Positions 43,933-52,834 are shown, counted from the stretch's first letter. The stretch is DNA of 64,000 bases from Methylosinus sp. Sm6 (GCF_019802345.1 NZ_JAINDZ010000004.1:62001-126000); one strand, 5' to 3'. Program-made: numbers and translations. Notes: generated by a model not told the origin, from the sequence alone.

Positions 43933-44358
43933 CGCGAGCCGATTCCTCGCGGCGATTTGATTGGTAGCTCCCCGTTGAAAGCGCCGATCGTGCGGATTTC
44001 GATGTCCGAGAATTTGCGGGCGAAACAGCCATTTTCGAGATCGAAGAGCCCGCTCCTTTTGGCCGCGCCTGACCATTCCGCTTGGCCGGGGACGAGACGA
44101 AGGCCTCGAACTCGCCTGCAAAAGCTAGAAAGGCGGCTATTTGTGCGGCGCCTCGGCGGATCGAGCGCCGCCGATGGTCCCTGTAGAACCTGTCTTCAAC
44201 CGTTCAGTTAATCATAGCCGTCGAGAGCGTCCGAGCGGCTGCGGTGACCTCGCCAGATTGCGTTCCGCGCGGGTCTCTCAGCACCGGAGTGAACTTCGGC
44301 CGATTTGGCAAGACGCGCCTCGAGCGTGGCAAAGACTACCGGCCTCTCCCTTTCTTTG
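43933..44358 (+). other. No gene recognised
   Basis: A stretch between the decayed antitoxin and the RES gene with several open frames of under 90 codons, none recognisable and none with a site. Confidence 0.35.
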
Positions 44359-44988
44359 TCAGCGCGGCGTCGGCGCGAGCGATTTTCCGTAGGCACCGAG
44401 GATATTGGCGACTTCGGGAAGCTGGTCGACGAGCCGCACGGCTGGTTCGGCGTCAAAGCGGGCCCCTGCCCGCTCGAAAATCGCTAGGCATATCTGGTCG
44501 GGATCGTGCCGTGAGCGGAAGGCGAGGCCATCCGGTGCGCCAGGATGCGCCCACAGCGCGTCGGCCCAGGCGCCGCAAGGCTCATAAGGTCCCGTCGAGA
44601 TGGAATTGTCGAGGCCGAGAATCTGTAGCCCGGCGCTGTGCAACTGTACAATACGGAGTGCTCGCCGACAGCGCACGACGCTCGAAGCACGCGCTTCGAT
44701 GTCGGCTTGAGCGACCATTTTCCTGCGTGGATTGCGTAACAAGGTCTCGACCAGCGCGCCGGCGAAGTGAAAGGCTACATAAAGCACGCCAAATGAGCCG
44801 GAAGCGCTGTCGAAACGATAGGTCGGCGGCTCTCCCGGACCTGGACCGAAGAATATCGGTTGATGCTCCGTTCGATGGACGCGGTGGAGCTCCATCCGAG
44901 CTGGCAGAACCTCGATCGGTAGCGCTGCAGTGGCGAGAGTAGCTGCCGGGAAAGCCGCGACACCCGAAGGGCCTCGGACCGGGCTCAC
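44359..44988 (-). CDS. RES-domain NAD+ phosphorylase toxin
   Basis: A 209-residue RES-domain protein. Family features: an early Arg (LHRVHRTEHQPIFFGPGP), RFDSASGSFGVLYVAFHFAG with the Arg/Tyr pair, and ALVETLLRN with the Glu. RES toxins (for example MbcT, ParT-like) cleave NAD+ by phosphorolysis and deplete the cell. The start GTG 44988 overlaps the antitoxin stop (GTGA), as in most RES-Xre pairs. Next door are enzymes that rebuild NAD+ (45867, 47007). The toxin would be held by the 44985 protein. Confidence 0.87.
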   Translation of the reverse strand: MSPVRGPSGVAAFPAATLATAALPIEVLPARMELHRVHRTEHQPIFFGPGPGEPPTYRFDSASGSFGVLYVAFHFAGALVETLLRNPRRKMVAQADIEARASSVVRCRRALRIVQLHSAGLQILGLDNSISTGPYEPCGAWADALWAHPGAPDGLAFRSRHDPDQICLAIFERAGARFDAEPAVRLVDQLPEVANILGAYGKSLAPTPR

Positions 44989-45611
44989 GCGAAGCCGTCG
45001 CCTTGCTCGACCCGGGCCAGACGTTCCAGCTCTGGGGTCAGTCCCTCACGCCGCAGCCTTTGCATCGGCGTCTCGTTTCCGAGAGCTTCGTCGGGCGCCA
45101 ACAGAAAATCCATCGCGACCCAAGGACCGGCTTTGGCGAAGACGTCGAGAAGCTTCGGCAGCCCGGCGACAACCGTCCCCTTGGCCTCGTCGAACTGGCA
45201 ACGCGGATAGCGCCAATCGCCGCCCATGCGCACGGCGAGCAGCGCATTGGCGCGACGGCGCTTTTCGATCGCCTGCCGGCTGACTCCGAGCTGTTGCGCG
45301 ACCTCGGTCGAGGAAAGCGTGCCTCCAGCGGCGTCGAGGATCTGGACGCGATGTTCCGCGTTCCGCGCCACGAGCGGGGCGAGCGGGTCCAGATCGACAA
45401 GCGAGGCTTCGGTGGTCGCGGTGTCCGCCAGCACGCGCGCGAGAGTGCCGAAACCGGTCGAGGCGGCGAGCGCTTCAGAGAGTATTTTCAGATCGGCATG
45501 CGCGGCAATCCGCGTGATGGTGTCCATGGAGCGACGGAGAAACGCCTCGCGCAAATGGTCGGCGCTCGTGGCGTCGCGGAAGGCGGTCTCGTGCGAAGAT
45601 GGGGCTTTCAT
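44985..45611 (-). CDS. Xre/MbcA-like antitoxin of the RES toxin
   Basis: A 208-residue protein. The middle has an HTH (LSSTEVAQQLGVSRQAIEKR, then RMGGDWRYPRCQF). The C-terminus (LLAPDEALGNETPMQRLRRE) is the DUF2384/MbcA-ParS-type toxin-binding tail. Its N-terminal 90 residues are an unusual extension for this family. The start is placed at 45611 (MKAPSSHETAF); upstream codons are less likely. It precedes and overlaps the toxin gene. Confidence 0.8.
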   Translation of the reverse strand: MKAPSSHETAFRDATSADHLREAFLRRSMDTITRIAAHADLKILSEALAASTGFGTLARVLADTATTEASLVDLDPLAPLVARNAEHRVQILDAAGGTLSSTEVAQQLGVSRQAIEKRRRANALLAVRMGGDWRYPRCQFDEAKGTVVAGLPKLLDVFAKAGPWVAMDFLLAPDEALGNETPMQRLRREGLTPELERLARVEQGDGFA

Positions 45612-45866
45612 CGGCGCCTCGGTTGTCTTTAGGAGAATATAGCGTAGCGCATACGTGGTCAACCGCGGCTCGACCAACAGCGACCGAACCGACGATGCGC
45701 CCACGATGGAATTCGTTCTCCGGAGCTGGGTCGTCGCTTTGCCGCGCGATGATCGAGCCGAGAGGCTGGTCGCGACAAGGTCATTGACGGCCGCCCTAGC
45801 CTACGCCTAAGTTCCGCATGTCACGGGGAGTCCGAGACATCGAAATCTTTCAGGGGAGACCTGAAC

Positions 45867-46946
45867 ATGAGCGCATCGGCGCAAAAACACGATTATCTCG
45901 TGTTCATCGGGCGTTTTCAGCCCCTTCACAATGGCCATCTCCATGTCATGCGCCAGGCGCTCGCCGCTGGGCGCAAGCTCATCGTGCTGGTCGGCTCGTC
46001 GAATGCGGCGCGGTCGCCGCGCAACCCTTTCACCTATGAGGAGCGGCGCGACACGATCCTGGCCGCCCGCGGCGCGATCGAAGCTGCGCGCGATCGCATT
46101 CTCGTGCGGCCGCTGCCAGATTTTCTCTACAACGATCGTGCCTGGATCGCCCATGTCCAGCGCAGCGTCGACGAGGCCATCGCCGAGGACGGCAGCTCGG
46201 AACGAGCTTCGGTCGGCCTCATCGGCCACAGCAAGGACAAGTCTTCCTATTATCTGCGCATGTTCCCCAATTGGGATGCGGTCGATGTGCGGACGCAGCA
46301 TGGCACGCTCAATTCGACCGATCTGCGCGAGGATTATTTGCGCCGCGCGCCGCGCATTCCCGACGCGCCGCTCTGTCCTGCGGAGACCAGCGAGTTTCTC
46401 ACCCGCTTCATGCTGACAGACGCCTTCAAATGGCTGGTCGGGGAGACCGAGTTCTATCGCGACTACAAGGCCGCCTGGGGCAAGACGCCCTACCCTGTCT
46501 TCATCAATTGCGTCGATGCGGTCGTCGTTCAGTCGGGCCATATTCTCCTGGTGGAGCGCGCTCGCCGTCCCGGCGCTGGGCTGCTCGCCCTGCCCGGCGG
46601 CCATGTCGATCCCAATGAGAGCTTTCGCGACGCGGCTGTGCGCGAATTGAAGGAGGAGACCAAAATCTCCGACCAGAAGGGCGAAATCCCTCCGGCCATG
46701 CTCGCCTCCTTCATCGACGAGACCAAGACGCGGCTATTCGACCACCCCGACCGCTCCGAGCGCGGCCGTGTCGTGACCCAGGCCTTTCTCTTCGACCTTC
46801 CGGCGCGCAAGCCCATGTTCTCGGTTCGCGGCGACGACGATGCGGCGAGCGCATGCTGGCACGAGCTCGGCCGTCTGAGCGCCGACCAGTTTTTCGAGGA
46901 CCACGCCGCCATCATCCGCGAGATGACGGGCGCGTTGATCGACTGA
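45867..46946 (+). CDS. Bifunctional NMN adenylyltransferase / Nudix hydrolase (NadM-Nudix type)
   Basis: A 359-residue two-domain enzyme. Residues 1 to about 180 are an archaeal-type NMN adenylyltransferase (VFIGRFQPLHNGHLHV with HxGH, then LNSTDLRED). Residues about 200-340 are a Nudix domain (GGHVDPNESFRDAAVRELKE with EE following), like ADP-ribose pyrophosphatase. Known pairs make NAD+ from NMN and ATP and hydrolyse ADP-ribose. The ATG at 45867 has AGGGGAGA (45850-45857). It is followed 60 bp later by the nicotinamide phosphoribosyltransferase, so together they salvage nicotinamide. Confidence 0.92.
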   Translation: MSASAQKHDYLVFIGRFQPLHNGHLHVMRQALAAGRKLIVLVGSSNAARSPRNPFTYEERRDTILAARGAIEAARDRILVRPLPDFLYNDRAWIAHVQRSVDEAIAEDGSSERASVGLIGHSKDKSSYYLRMFPNWDAVDVRTQHGTLNSTDLREDYLRRAPRIPDAPLCPAETSEFLTRFMLTDAFKWLVGETEFYRDYKAAWGKTPYPVFINCVDAVVVQSGHILLVERARRPGAGLLALPGGHVDPNESFRDAAVRELKEETKISDQKGEIPPAMLASFIDETKTRLFDHPDRSERGRVVTQAFLFDLPARKPMFSVRGDDDAASACWHELGRLSADQFFEDHAAIIREMTGALID

Positions 46947-47006
46947 TTTTTACTTTGGCGTTCGGGGAGTCCGGGCGCCGGTTTCGAGCTGGAGGAGATT
47001 CCAGAC

Positions 47007-48392
47007 ATGACTCGCATCAGCAGAATTCTCGACGCCGACAGCTACAAGGCCAGCCATTTTCTTCAATATCCGCCCGGGACGGAATTGGTCTCGAGCTATA
47101 TCGAGTCGCGCGGCGGCGCCTTTGCGCAGAGCCTGTTCTTCGGCTTGCAGATCTATCTGAAGGATGTGCTGACGCAGCCGATCACGCGCGCCGACATAGA
47201 CGAGGCGGAAGAGATGCTGCTCGAGCATGGCGAGCCTTTCAATCGCGCCGGTTGGGACCATGTGCTGAACGCCCATGGCGGCCATATGCCCGTGCGTATC
47301 GAGGCGGTTCGCGAGGGCAGCATGCTCCCGACCGGAAACGCGCTCGTGCAGATCGTCAACACGGACCCGCGCGTTCCATGGATCGTCTCCTATCTCGAGA
47401 CCGCGCTTTTGCGCGCCGTCTGGTATCCTACGACGGTGGCGACGCGCTCCTGGCATTTGAAGAAGATCATCGACGCCGCCTGGCGTGAGACTTCGGACGC
47501 GCCACAGGGGCGTTTGGTTTTCGCTTTGCATGATTTCGGCGCGCGCGGCGCCTCGAGCAGCGAGAGCGCTTCGATCGGCGGCCTCGCCCATCTCGTCAAT
47601 TTTCGTGGCACTGACACGCTCGCGGCGCTCGCCCTGGCGCGGCGCGTCTATCGCGAGCCCATGGCCGGCTTCTCGATCCCGGCGGCGGAACATTCGACGA
47701 TTACCTCATGGGGCCGCGAGCGCGAGACCGACGCCTACGCCAATATGCTGCGCAATTTCGGCGGCGCGGGAAAGGTCGTCGCGGTCGTCTCCGACAGCTA
47801 TGACGTCTATCACGCGACGGCGGAGATTTGGGGCGGCAGCCTCGCCTCGCAGGTTCGCGAAACGGGCGGAACGCTGGTGGTGCGTCCCGACTCCGGCGAT
47901 CCGACCACGACTCCGGTGGAGATCGTCGAAATCCTCGCCGAGAAATTCGGCGCCGGGACCAACTCCAAAGGGTTTCGCGTGCTACCGGATTACGTCCGCG
48001 TCATTCAGGGCGACGGCGTCGACGAACTCTCGATCGCCGCGATCCTCGCCAATCTGCGCGCGAAAGGTTTCGCAGCGGACAATATCGCATTCGGCATGGG
48101 CGGCGGGCTGCTGCAGAAGCTCGATCGGGACACGCTCAAATTCGCGATGAAGACGAGCGCCGTCCGCATCGGCGGTGAATGGATCGATGTGTTCAAGCGG
48201 CCGATCGGCGATCCCGGCAAGGCATCGAAGAAAGGCCGCCTCGCGCTGGTCCTCAGGGACGGCGCGCCTCGCACCATTCGCGCGGAGGAGCGCCGTGAGG
48301 GAGAGGAAAATCTGCTCGACGAGGTTTTCGTTGACGGCCACTTGACTCGTGACGAACGCCTCGAGGACATTCGTCGTCGATCCTGGCGGTGA
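47007..48392 (+). CDS. nadV: Nicotinamide phosphoribosyltransferase
   Basis: A 461-residue NAMPT/NadV enzyme: nicotinamide + PRPP gives NMN. Characteristic stretches are DADSYKASHFLQYPPGTELV, ALHDFGARGASSSESASIGG, IPAAEHSTITSWGRE with the catalytic His, VVRPDSGDP, and FGMGGGLLQKLDRDTLKFAM. All match NAMPT rather than nicotinate phosphoribosyltransferase. RBS GGAGGAG (46991-46997) precedes the ATG. Together with NadM-Nudix it forms a two-step nicotinamide-to-NAD+ route. Downstream a parS-like palindrome follows almost at once. Confidence 0.93.
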   Translation: MTRISRILDADSYKASHFLQYPPGTELVSSYIESRGGAFAQSLFFGLQIYLKDVLTQPITRADIDEAEEMLLEHGEPFNRAGWDHVLNAHGGHMPVRIEAVREGSMLPTGNALVQIVNTDPRVPWIVSYLETALLRAVWYPTTVATRSWHLKKIIDAAWRETSDAPQGRLVFALHDFGARGASSSESASIGGLAHLVNFRGTDTLAALALARRVYREPMAGFSIPAAEHSTITSWGRERETDAYANMLRNFGGAGKVVAVVSDSYDVYHATAEIWGGSLASQVRETGGTLVVRPDSGDPTTTPVEIVEILAEKFGAGTNSKGFRVLPDYVRVIQGDGVDELSIAAILANLRAKGFAADNIAFGMGGGLLQKLDRDTLKFAMKTSAVRIGGEWIDVFKRPIGDPGKASKKGRLALVLRDGAPRTIRAEERREGEENLLDEVFVDGHLTRDERLEDIRRRSWR

Positions 48393-48402
48393 ACTGCGAA
48401 CA

Positions 48403-48438
48403 GCTCATGGATGTTGCGAGCTAGCAACATCCATGAGC
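48403..48438. other. parS-like centromere site within a 36-bp palindrome
   Basis: The core GTTGCGAGCTAGCAAC (48413-48428) fits the repABC consensus GTT-N4-GC-N4-AAC exactly. The flanks extend the symmetry to 36 bp with one mismatched pair. Such sites are bound by RepB. It lies 2.2 kb upstream of repA and 11 bp after nadV. As a hairpin it could also act as a terminator for nadV, but no T-run follows. Confidence 0.8.
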
Positions 48439-48498
48439 GCTCTCGGGCTCGCTTTTGATGGGCCCCGTTGGTCGGTCACGAGCAGATTGTCTCCAAAT

Positions 48499-48514
48499 GT
48501 TGCGAGCTCGCAAC
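48499..48514. other. parS-like centromere site
   Basis: GTTGCGAGCTCGCAAC is a perfect 16-bp palindrome fitting GTT-N4-GC-N4-AAC, 71 bp from the previous site. Two sites this close make a likely partition centromere for the RepB protein at 51836. Confidence 0.85.
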
Positions 48515-48542
48515 GTTCCTAAGCCGGCACCTTGGCAACCTA

Positions 48543-49311
48543 GTGGATCGAACCTGACATTTGAGTCCCACAAGGGATACCCGGCTCTCGCGGGATGTGA
48601 GAGTCTGCGCGATGCGCGCAGGGAGAACTCTCTCCATTTGGTCCGCCGATGTTCGTCGGCTCAAAGCCCCTCATCCGGGACCGCAACGCGCCGCAGAAGC
48701 ACGTCTGGCGGGCTGAGATCGTGCTTTTCACCACCGATGGCGTCGGCACGAACGAGATCATGCGGCGAACGGGCAAATCCAAAATTTGCGTCTGGCGCTG
48801 GCAAGAGCGGTACATGGAGGAAGGGTTCGAGAGTTTGCTTCTCGACAAGACGCGCCCCTCACGCATCAAGCCGCTCGGGGCTGAGGCGGTGCTCGACGCC
48901 ACGGTGATCGGTGGCAATATGCAGCGCCATCGCCATCAGGAGTTCATCCGCTTTCTGAGCGCCATCGCGGAGTAGGTTCCGGCGGGAAAGACGATCCACG
49001 CCATTCTCGACAATTACGCAGCTCATAAGCATCCGAAAGTCCGCCATTGGCTCGGCCCCCATCTGCGGTGGACATTCCATTTCACGCCAACATCCGCCTC
49101 GTGCCTCAACGCCGTCGAGGGCTTCTTCGCGACCCTCACAAAGCGCAGACAGAAGCGCGGCGTCTTTCGGTCGGTCACCGACCTTCAAGCCGCAATCGAG
49201 CTCTTCCTCGACGAGCGAAATCAGCAGTCCCAGCCATTCATATGGAGAGCCGATCCCAACAAAATCATTGCCGCAGTACGGCGCGGGCATCGAGCGTTAG
49301 ATTCGATCCAC
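48543..49311 (+). mobile_element. Defective IS630-family element with terminal inverted repeats
   Basis: The ends are GTGGATCGAACCTGAC (48543-48558) and, inverted, GTTAGATTCGATCCAC (49296-49311), matching at 14 of 16 positions. The element is about 770 bp, shorter than the 1.1-1.2 kb usual for IS630 types, because the transposase has lost its middle. It sits just right of the parS pair and left of a DUF1835 gene. It can no longer move by itself. Confidence 0.78.
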
Positions 49312-49326
49312 CAGCGAGGCATTTAG
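48649..49326 (+). pseudogene. IS630-family transposase with internal deletion and stop
   Basis: The N-terminal part (HVWRAEIVLFTTDGVGTNEI, VWRWQERYMEEGFESLLLDK) joins directly to a late segment (VIGGNMQRHRHQEFIRFLSA); about 100-130 residues including one catalytic Asp are gone. A TAG at 48973-48975 interrupts the frame. The rest continues in the same frame (AILDNYAAHKHPKVRHWL, HFTPTSASCLNAVEGFFATL, GVFRSVTDLQAAIELF) to a stop at 49324. Deletion plus nonsense codon make it inactive. Confidence 0.88.
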
Positions 49327-50135
49327 CGAGGCGGGGCCTCACTGCGGCGGACAAGGGTGCTCCGCATCTCCGTTCCGTCTCCCGTGATCTCCAGGATGCC
49401 TGCCTCTCCGAGCGCCCGAACGCGCGCCCACAGCAAAAGATCGCTGGGCCATCGGTCAAGCGGGCGAGCGTTCAGCTTTGACATCGTGGTTGCAACGACG
49501 AGCGCTCCTTTCTGCCAATCGCAGCTTGTGCAAGAAACGATAGCGTCGTCGAAGTGGGTGATTGGCGCGGACACGAGCCCGGTCTCGTCAACGACCCGGA
49601 GCGGAGCATTCTCCTGCCTGAGCCGGCGCCACATCTCCCGGAAGACCTCGATTTTGTCCGGCCGCAATACCTTCTGCCGATCGAATAATCGAGCCTCGAC
49701 GATATGATCCGGCGGAACGAGACCAAGAGATGCTGCGGCGATGATGGTCCCGCCGTTATTGGCGTATTCGAGACCGGTGAAAACAATGACCCGGAATGGC
49801 GCGGCGCCCCTTCGCCAGACGAATTCGAGAAAGCCAGAATATTCTGCGGCGTCGAGTCGGGACACCCAGACAACCGGAAGAGCGGCTGAAGAAGCGGCCT
49901 CGGCCCAAAACTGATCGGCCATTTGGATGACCTCCCCAAAGTCCAAACCGAGTTCATTCTCGATCCAGGCATGCCGCAAACGCGCGCTCGGCGGATCGAT
50001 CGGGCCGAAACTGAGATTGTCAGGAAAACCGAGGACGTGTTCGTGGCGACCGATCCGGCTGAATGCCTGCCTGACGCTCCCAGCAGCGGACATGTTGAAA
50101 ATTACATGCGTCGAAGGCTTATCGCCGATTGTCAT
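49323..50135 (-). CDS. DUF1835 (and DUF3658)-type protein
   Basis: A 270-residue soluble protein. The start MTIGDKPSTHVIFNMSAAGS and VLGFPDNLSFGPIDPP are typical of DUF1835. The C-terminal half (RVIVFTGLEYANNGG, RPDKIEVFREMWRRLRQE, ALGEAGILEITGDGTEM) matches the usual DUF3658-like end. The function is unknown. The start at 50135 is chosen for the family-typical N-terminus and GAGG on the minus strand. It overlaps the IS-derived frame by 4 bp at its 3' end, so the IS inserted immediately downstream. Confidence 0.83.
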   Translation of the reverse strand: MTIGDKPSTHVIFNMSAAGSVRQAFSRIGRHEHVLGFPDNLSFGPIDPPSARLRHAWIENELGLDFGEVIQMADQFWAEAASSAALPVVWVSRLDAAEYSGFLEFVWRRGAAPFRVIVFTGLEYANNGGTIIAAASLGLVPPDHIVEARLFDRQKVLRPDKIEVFREMWRRLRQENAPLRVVDETGLVSAPITHFDDAIVSCTSCDWQKGALVVATTMSKLNARPLDRWPSDLLLWARVRALGEAGILEITGDGTEMRSTLVRRSEAPPR

Positions 50136-50657
50136 AGCAGCCTCACTAATGAACTGCCCGCCACTTTGTGGATGCTTCGAATGCCAACCAGCGGGGCGCC
50201 CTCGTCTAGGCCCTGCGTCGACTCGGTTCGGCCAAGAAGCCACGTGAGAGGTTCTTTGTAATTGGAATACGACGAACGCCGCTTCAGAGTCGAGGACCGG
50301 CAGCGACGTTAACTAGGCGCGAATGTCAGCTTAAGATTCTTCAACTGACCGAACTGGCCAGTCTGCTCTCTGTTTGCTTCAGTCGATTGGGCGCGGCTGG
50401 CGGAAAGGCCGTTCAGCGTCGACTCCGCTTCGTCAGATCGGGAACCACACCACTCCGGAGATCCGCGGCGATAGCATCAGCATCACTCACCCGGGGCGGT
50501 GGCAATTTCAGACGAAACATGCTGCGCTTCCGAGAGTTGGGCTTGCTTGTCAATTTTCGTTAACTCTTTTTTTCTTGCCGTTCTCGACAGAATCGGCAAC
50601 CCTGACGGTGTTCCTCATCGAACGACGTCGAATCCGTCATACGGGAATTTGGACCAC
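50136..50657 (+). other. Probable repABC promoter region; no gene recognised
   Basis: The 520 bp between the leftward DUF1835 gene and rightward repA should contain the autoregulated repABC promoter. No convincing small gene or palindrome was recognised. Confidence 0.45.
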
Positions 50658-51851
50658 ATGGACGCTATGTCGGATACGACGGCGAAAATTGATCGGTTCA
50701 CAGCCGCTCTCTCTCAGGAGCTGCTGTCGCTGCGAACTCGGCTATATCCTCCGTCGTCCCAAAAAGCGTTCGGACGGACGTTCTCGACAAACGATCTCGT
50801 GCGCCTCCTCAAGGTTCCCGAATCGACCCTCCGATCGCTTACGCTGGAAGGCAAGGGACCTCAACCTGCACGCCTTGATAACAATCGGCGTGTCTACACA
50901 CTTCAACAGGTCTCCGAGCTGCGGTCCTATCTCGCTGAGGTCAGGCCAGAGGACGCCCTCGCCCTCAAACCTTGGAGGCGGCCGAGCGAGCCACTTCAAA
51001 TCGTCACCTGCACGAACTTTAAAGGCGGATCCTCCAAGACTACCTCGAGCATCCATCTAGCCCATTATCTTGCAATCCAAGGCTATCGCGTGCTCTGCGT
51101 GGACCTCGACCCGCAGGCTTCGCTCACGAGTCTCTTCGGCCTGCAACCCGAATTCGACGTCGGCCCCGACGAAACTGCTTACGCCGCCATTCGATACAAT
51201 GACCACAAACCCTTTCGCTCAGTCATTCGGGACACCTACATCCCAGGCGTCTCGATCGTGCCTGGCAACCTCGAATTGATGGAATTCGAGCACGATACCG
51301 CACGTGCGCTCGCATCGCGTGAACGCGACGAGCTCGGCTTGTTTTTCATGCGACTGAAAAAATCGATCGACCAAGTCGCTCGAGATTTCGACATCGCGAT
51401 TCTCGATACGCCGCCTAATCTCGGGTTTGGCACTCTCGCTGGTCTCTTTGCCGCTACAATCCTCATCATCACGGTCCACCCGGCGATGCTGGATGTTGCG
51501 AGCATGAATCAATATCTGATTATGCTTCGAGATCTGGCCGATGAGCTCGCACGGAACGGTGCCCGGCTCGAGCAGAATTGGATACGTTTTCTCGTCACGC
51601 GCCATACGCCCAGCGACGGGCCACAAGCACATATCGTTGGGCTACTGAGACACCTTTTCGACGAACACGTCTTCGTTTCGACGGCGCTCGAAAGCACAGC
51701 CGTCGCTGCGGCCGGTCTCGCGAAGAAATCGCTCTACGAACTCGAGCCCGGCGATGTGCCGCGAGAATCTTGGAAGAGGGCGCTCGAGAGCATGGATAGC
51801 GTGAACGCAGAAATTCTGGCGCTCATCCACAAATCATGGGGGAGAGCTTGA
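50658..51851 (+). CDS. repA: RepA, ParA-type partition ATPase and repABC autorepressor
   Basis: A 397-residue Walker ATPase. An N-terminal HTH region (FSTNDLVRLLKVPESTLRSL) is followed by the deviant Walker A NFKGGSSKTTSSIHLAHYLA and by IAILDTPPNLGF (Walker B). This is the usual RepA of repABC plasmids, which moves plasmid copies with RepB-parS and represses the operon. The ATG at 50658 is chosen; 50667 is also possible. Its 3' end overlaps repB by 16 nt. The length is as expected. Confidence 0.93.
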   Translation: MDAMSDTTAKIDRFTAALSQELLSLRTRLYPPSSQKAFGRTFSTNDLVRLLKVPESTLRSLTLEGKGPQPARLDNNRRVYTLQQVSELRSYLAEVRPEDALALKPWRRPSEPLQIVTCTNFKGGSSKTTSSIHLAHYLAIQGYRVLCVDLDPQASLTSLFGLQPEFDVGPDETAYAAIRYNDHKPFRSVIRDTYIPGVSIVPGNLELMEFEHDTARALASRERDELGLFFMRLKKSIDQVARDFDIAILDTPPNLGFGTLAGLFAATILIITVHPAMLDVASMNQYLIMLRDLADELARNGARLEQNWIRFLVTRHTPSDGPQAHIVGLLRHLFDEHVFVSTALESTAVAAAGLAKKSLYELEPGDVPRESWKRALESMDSVNAEILALIHKSWGRA

Positions 51852-52834
51852 AGAGACCTTCCATTCTGAGCAAGCTCGGATCCACCGAACCTGCCATCGA
51901 CCCGCCGCAGCTACACAGCGTGGCGTCCCAACCACGTCAACGCGTCGTTTCCACAGCGATCACCGGGCTGAGTCGCAGCCTCGACGATCTCACAGCGGAT
52001 TCCGTCACGACTCTGGACGCCGGCCTTATCGATCCATCCCCCTTTGGCGATCGCCTCGAGCAGGATCAAGAGGCGTTCAATTTGCTCGTCGCTTCGATCG
52101 AAGCAGAAGGCCAAAAAATCCCCGTTCTGGTCCGACCGCACCCGAAAAAGGACGGCAGGTATCAGCTCGCATACGGCCATCGCCGCCTTCAGGCTCTCAA
52201 GTCCCTTGACCGAAAGGTTCGCGCTTTCATTCGACCGCTGACTGACGCCGAGCTGATCCTAGAGCAAGGCGCAGAAAACGGAGGCCGAGAAGCGCTGACA
52301 TGGATCGAACGCGCGCTTTTTGCAAAGGAAATGGAAGCACAAGGACTCACTTCGAAAGCGGTTTGGACGACGCTCGGCGTCGATAGAACGGGGCTCTCGA
52401 AAATGAGATCCGTCGTCGAAGCCGTCCCCCGCGATATCATTAGAGCAATTGGACGCGCTCCCGGCGTCGGACAGCCGCGATGGCAAGACCTCGCAAGCGC
52501 TTTTTCCACAGAAGGCGCCATCGATAGGTCTTCTACCGTCATAGCACGCAGCACTTTCGCCAGCATGGCGTCCGATCAGAGATTTCTCGCTGTTCTGAAG
52601 GCTCTCGACGAGGGGCGGGCCTCGGCGACATATGTCGAGCGTAAGGAGATCACTAGTTCGACAGGCAAACAAATCGCCTATGTGTCTTGGACAGCCAAGG
52701 GCCACACCTTCGCTATTCATAAAAGTGAAAGTCAGTTCTCGACATGGCTGACCGAGAACTTGCCGGACCTATACAAACGGTTTCAGGAAGGGAGCGCGTC
52801 GGAACCGCCCGATGTTGCGAACTCGCAACATTGA
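51836..52834 (+). CDS. repB: RepB, ParB-type parS-binding protein
   Basis: A 332-residue ParB-family protein. The start overlaps repA. The ParB/Spo0J domain has RPHPKKDGRYQLAYGHRRLQ (CTP-binding-like GHRR) and EQGAENGGREALTWIERALF. A central HTH (AVWTTLGVDRTGLSKMRSVV) follows and the C-terminus is for dimerisation. It binds parS palindromes and works with RepA in partition. Its last codons (DVANSQH) contain a parS-like palindrome at 52814-52829, so the gene and a site overlap. Confidence 0.93.
   Translation: MGESLKRPSILSKLGSTEPAIDPPQLHSVASQPRQRVVSTAITGLSRSLDDLTADSVTTLDAGLIDPSPFGDRLEQDQEAFNLLVASIEAEGQKIPVLVRPHPKKDGRYQLAYGHRRLQALKSLDRKVRAFIRPLTDAELILEQGAENGGREALTWIERALFAKEMEAQGLTSKAVWTTLGVDRTGLSKMRSVVEAVPRDIIRAIGRAPGVGQPRWQDLASAFSTEGAIDRSSTVIARSTFASMASDQRFLAVLKALDEGRASATYVERKEITSSTGKQIAYVSWTAKGHTFAIHKSESQFSTWLTENLPDLYKRFQEGSASEPPDVANSQH
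52814..52829. other. parS-like palindrome inside the 3' end of repB
   Basis: GTTGCGAACTCGCAAC has the same arms as the two upstream sites; only the centre (AC instead of GC) departs from the usual consensus. It lies in the last codons of repB, 2 bp before its stop codon. RepB binding here would sit next to the ctRNA gene and could influence repC expression. Confidence 0.7.

Noticed and set aside
48403-48438. Palindrome after nadV considered as a rho-independent terminator
   Set aside because: It has no T-run on either side and fits the parS consensus better.
51495-51510. A parS half-site (GTTGCGAG) in repA
   Set aside because: Only one arm is present; the other half (CATGAATC) does not fit the palindrome.
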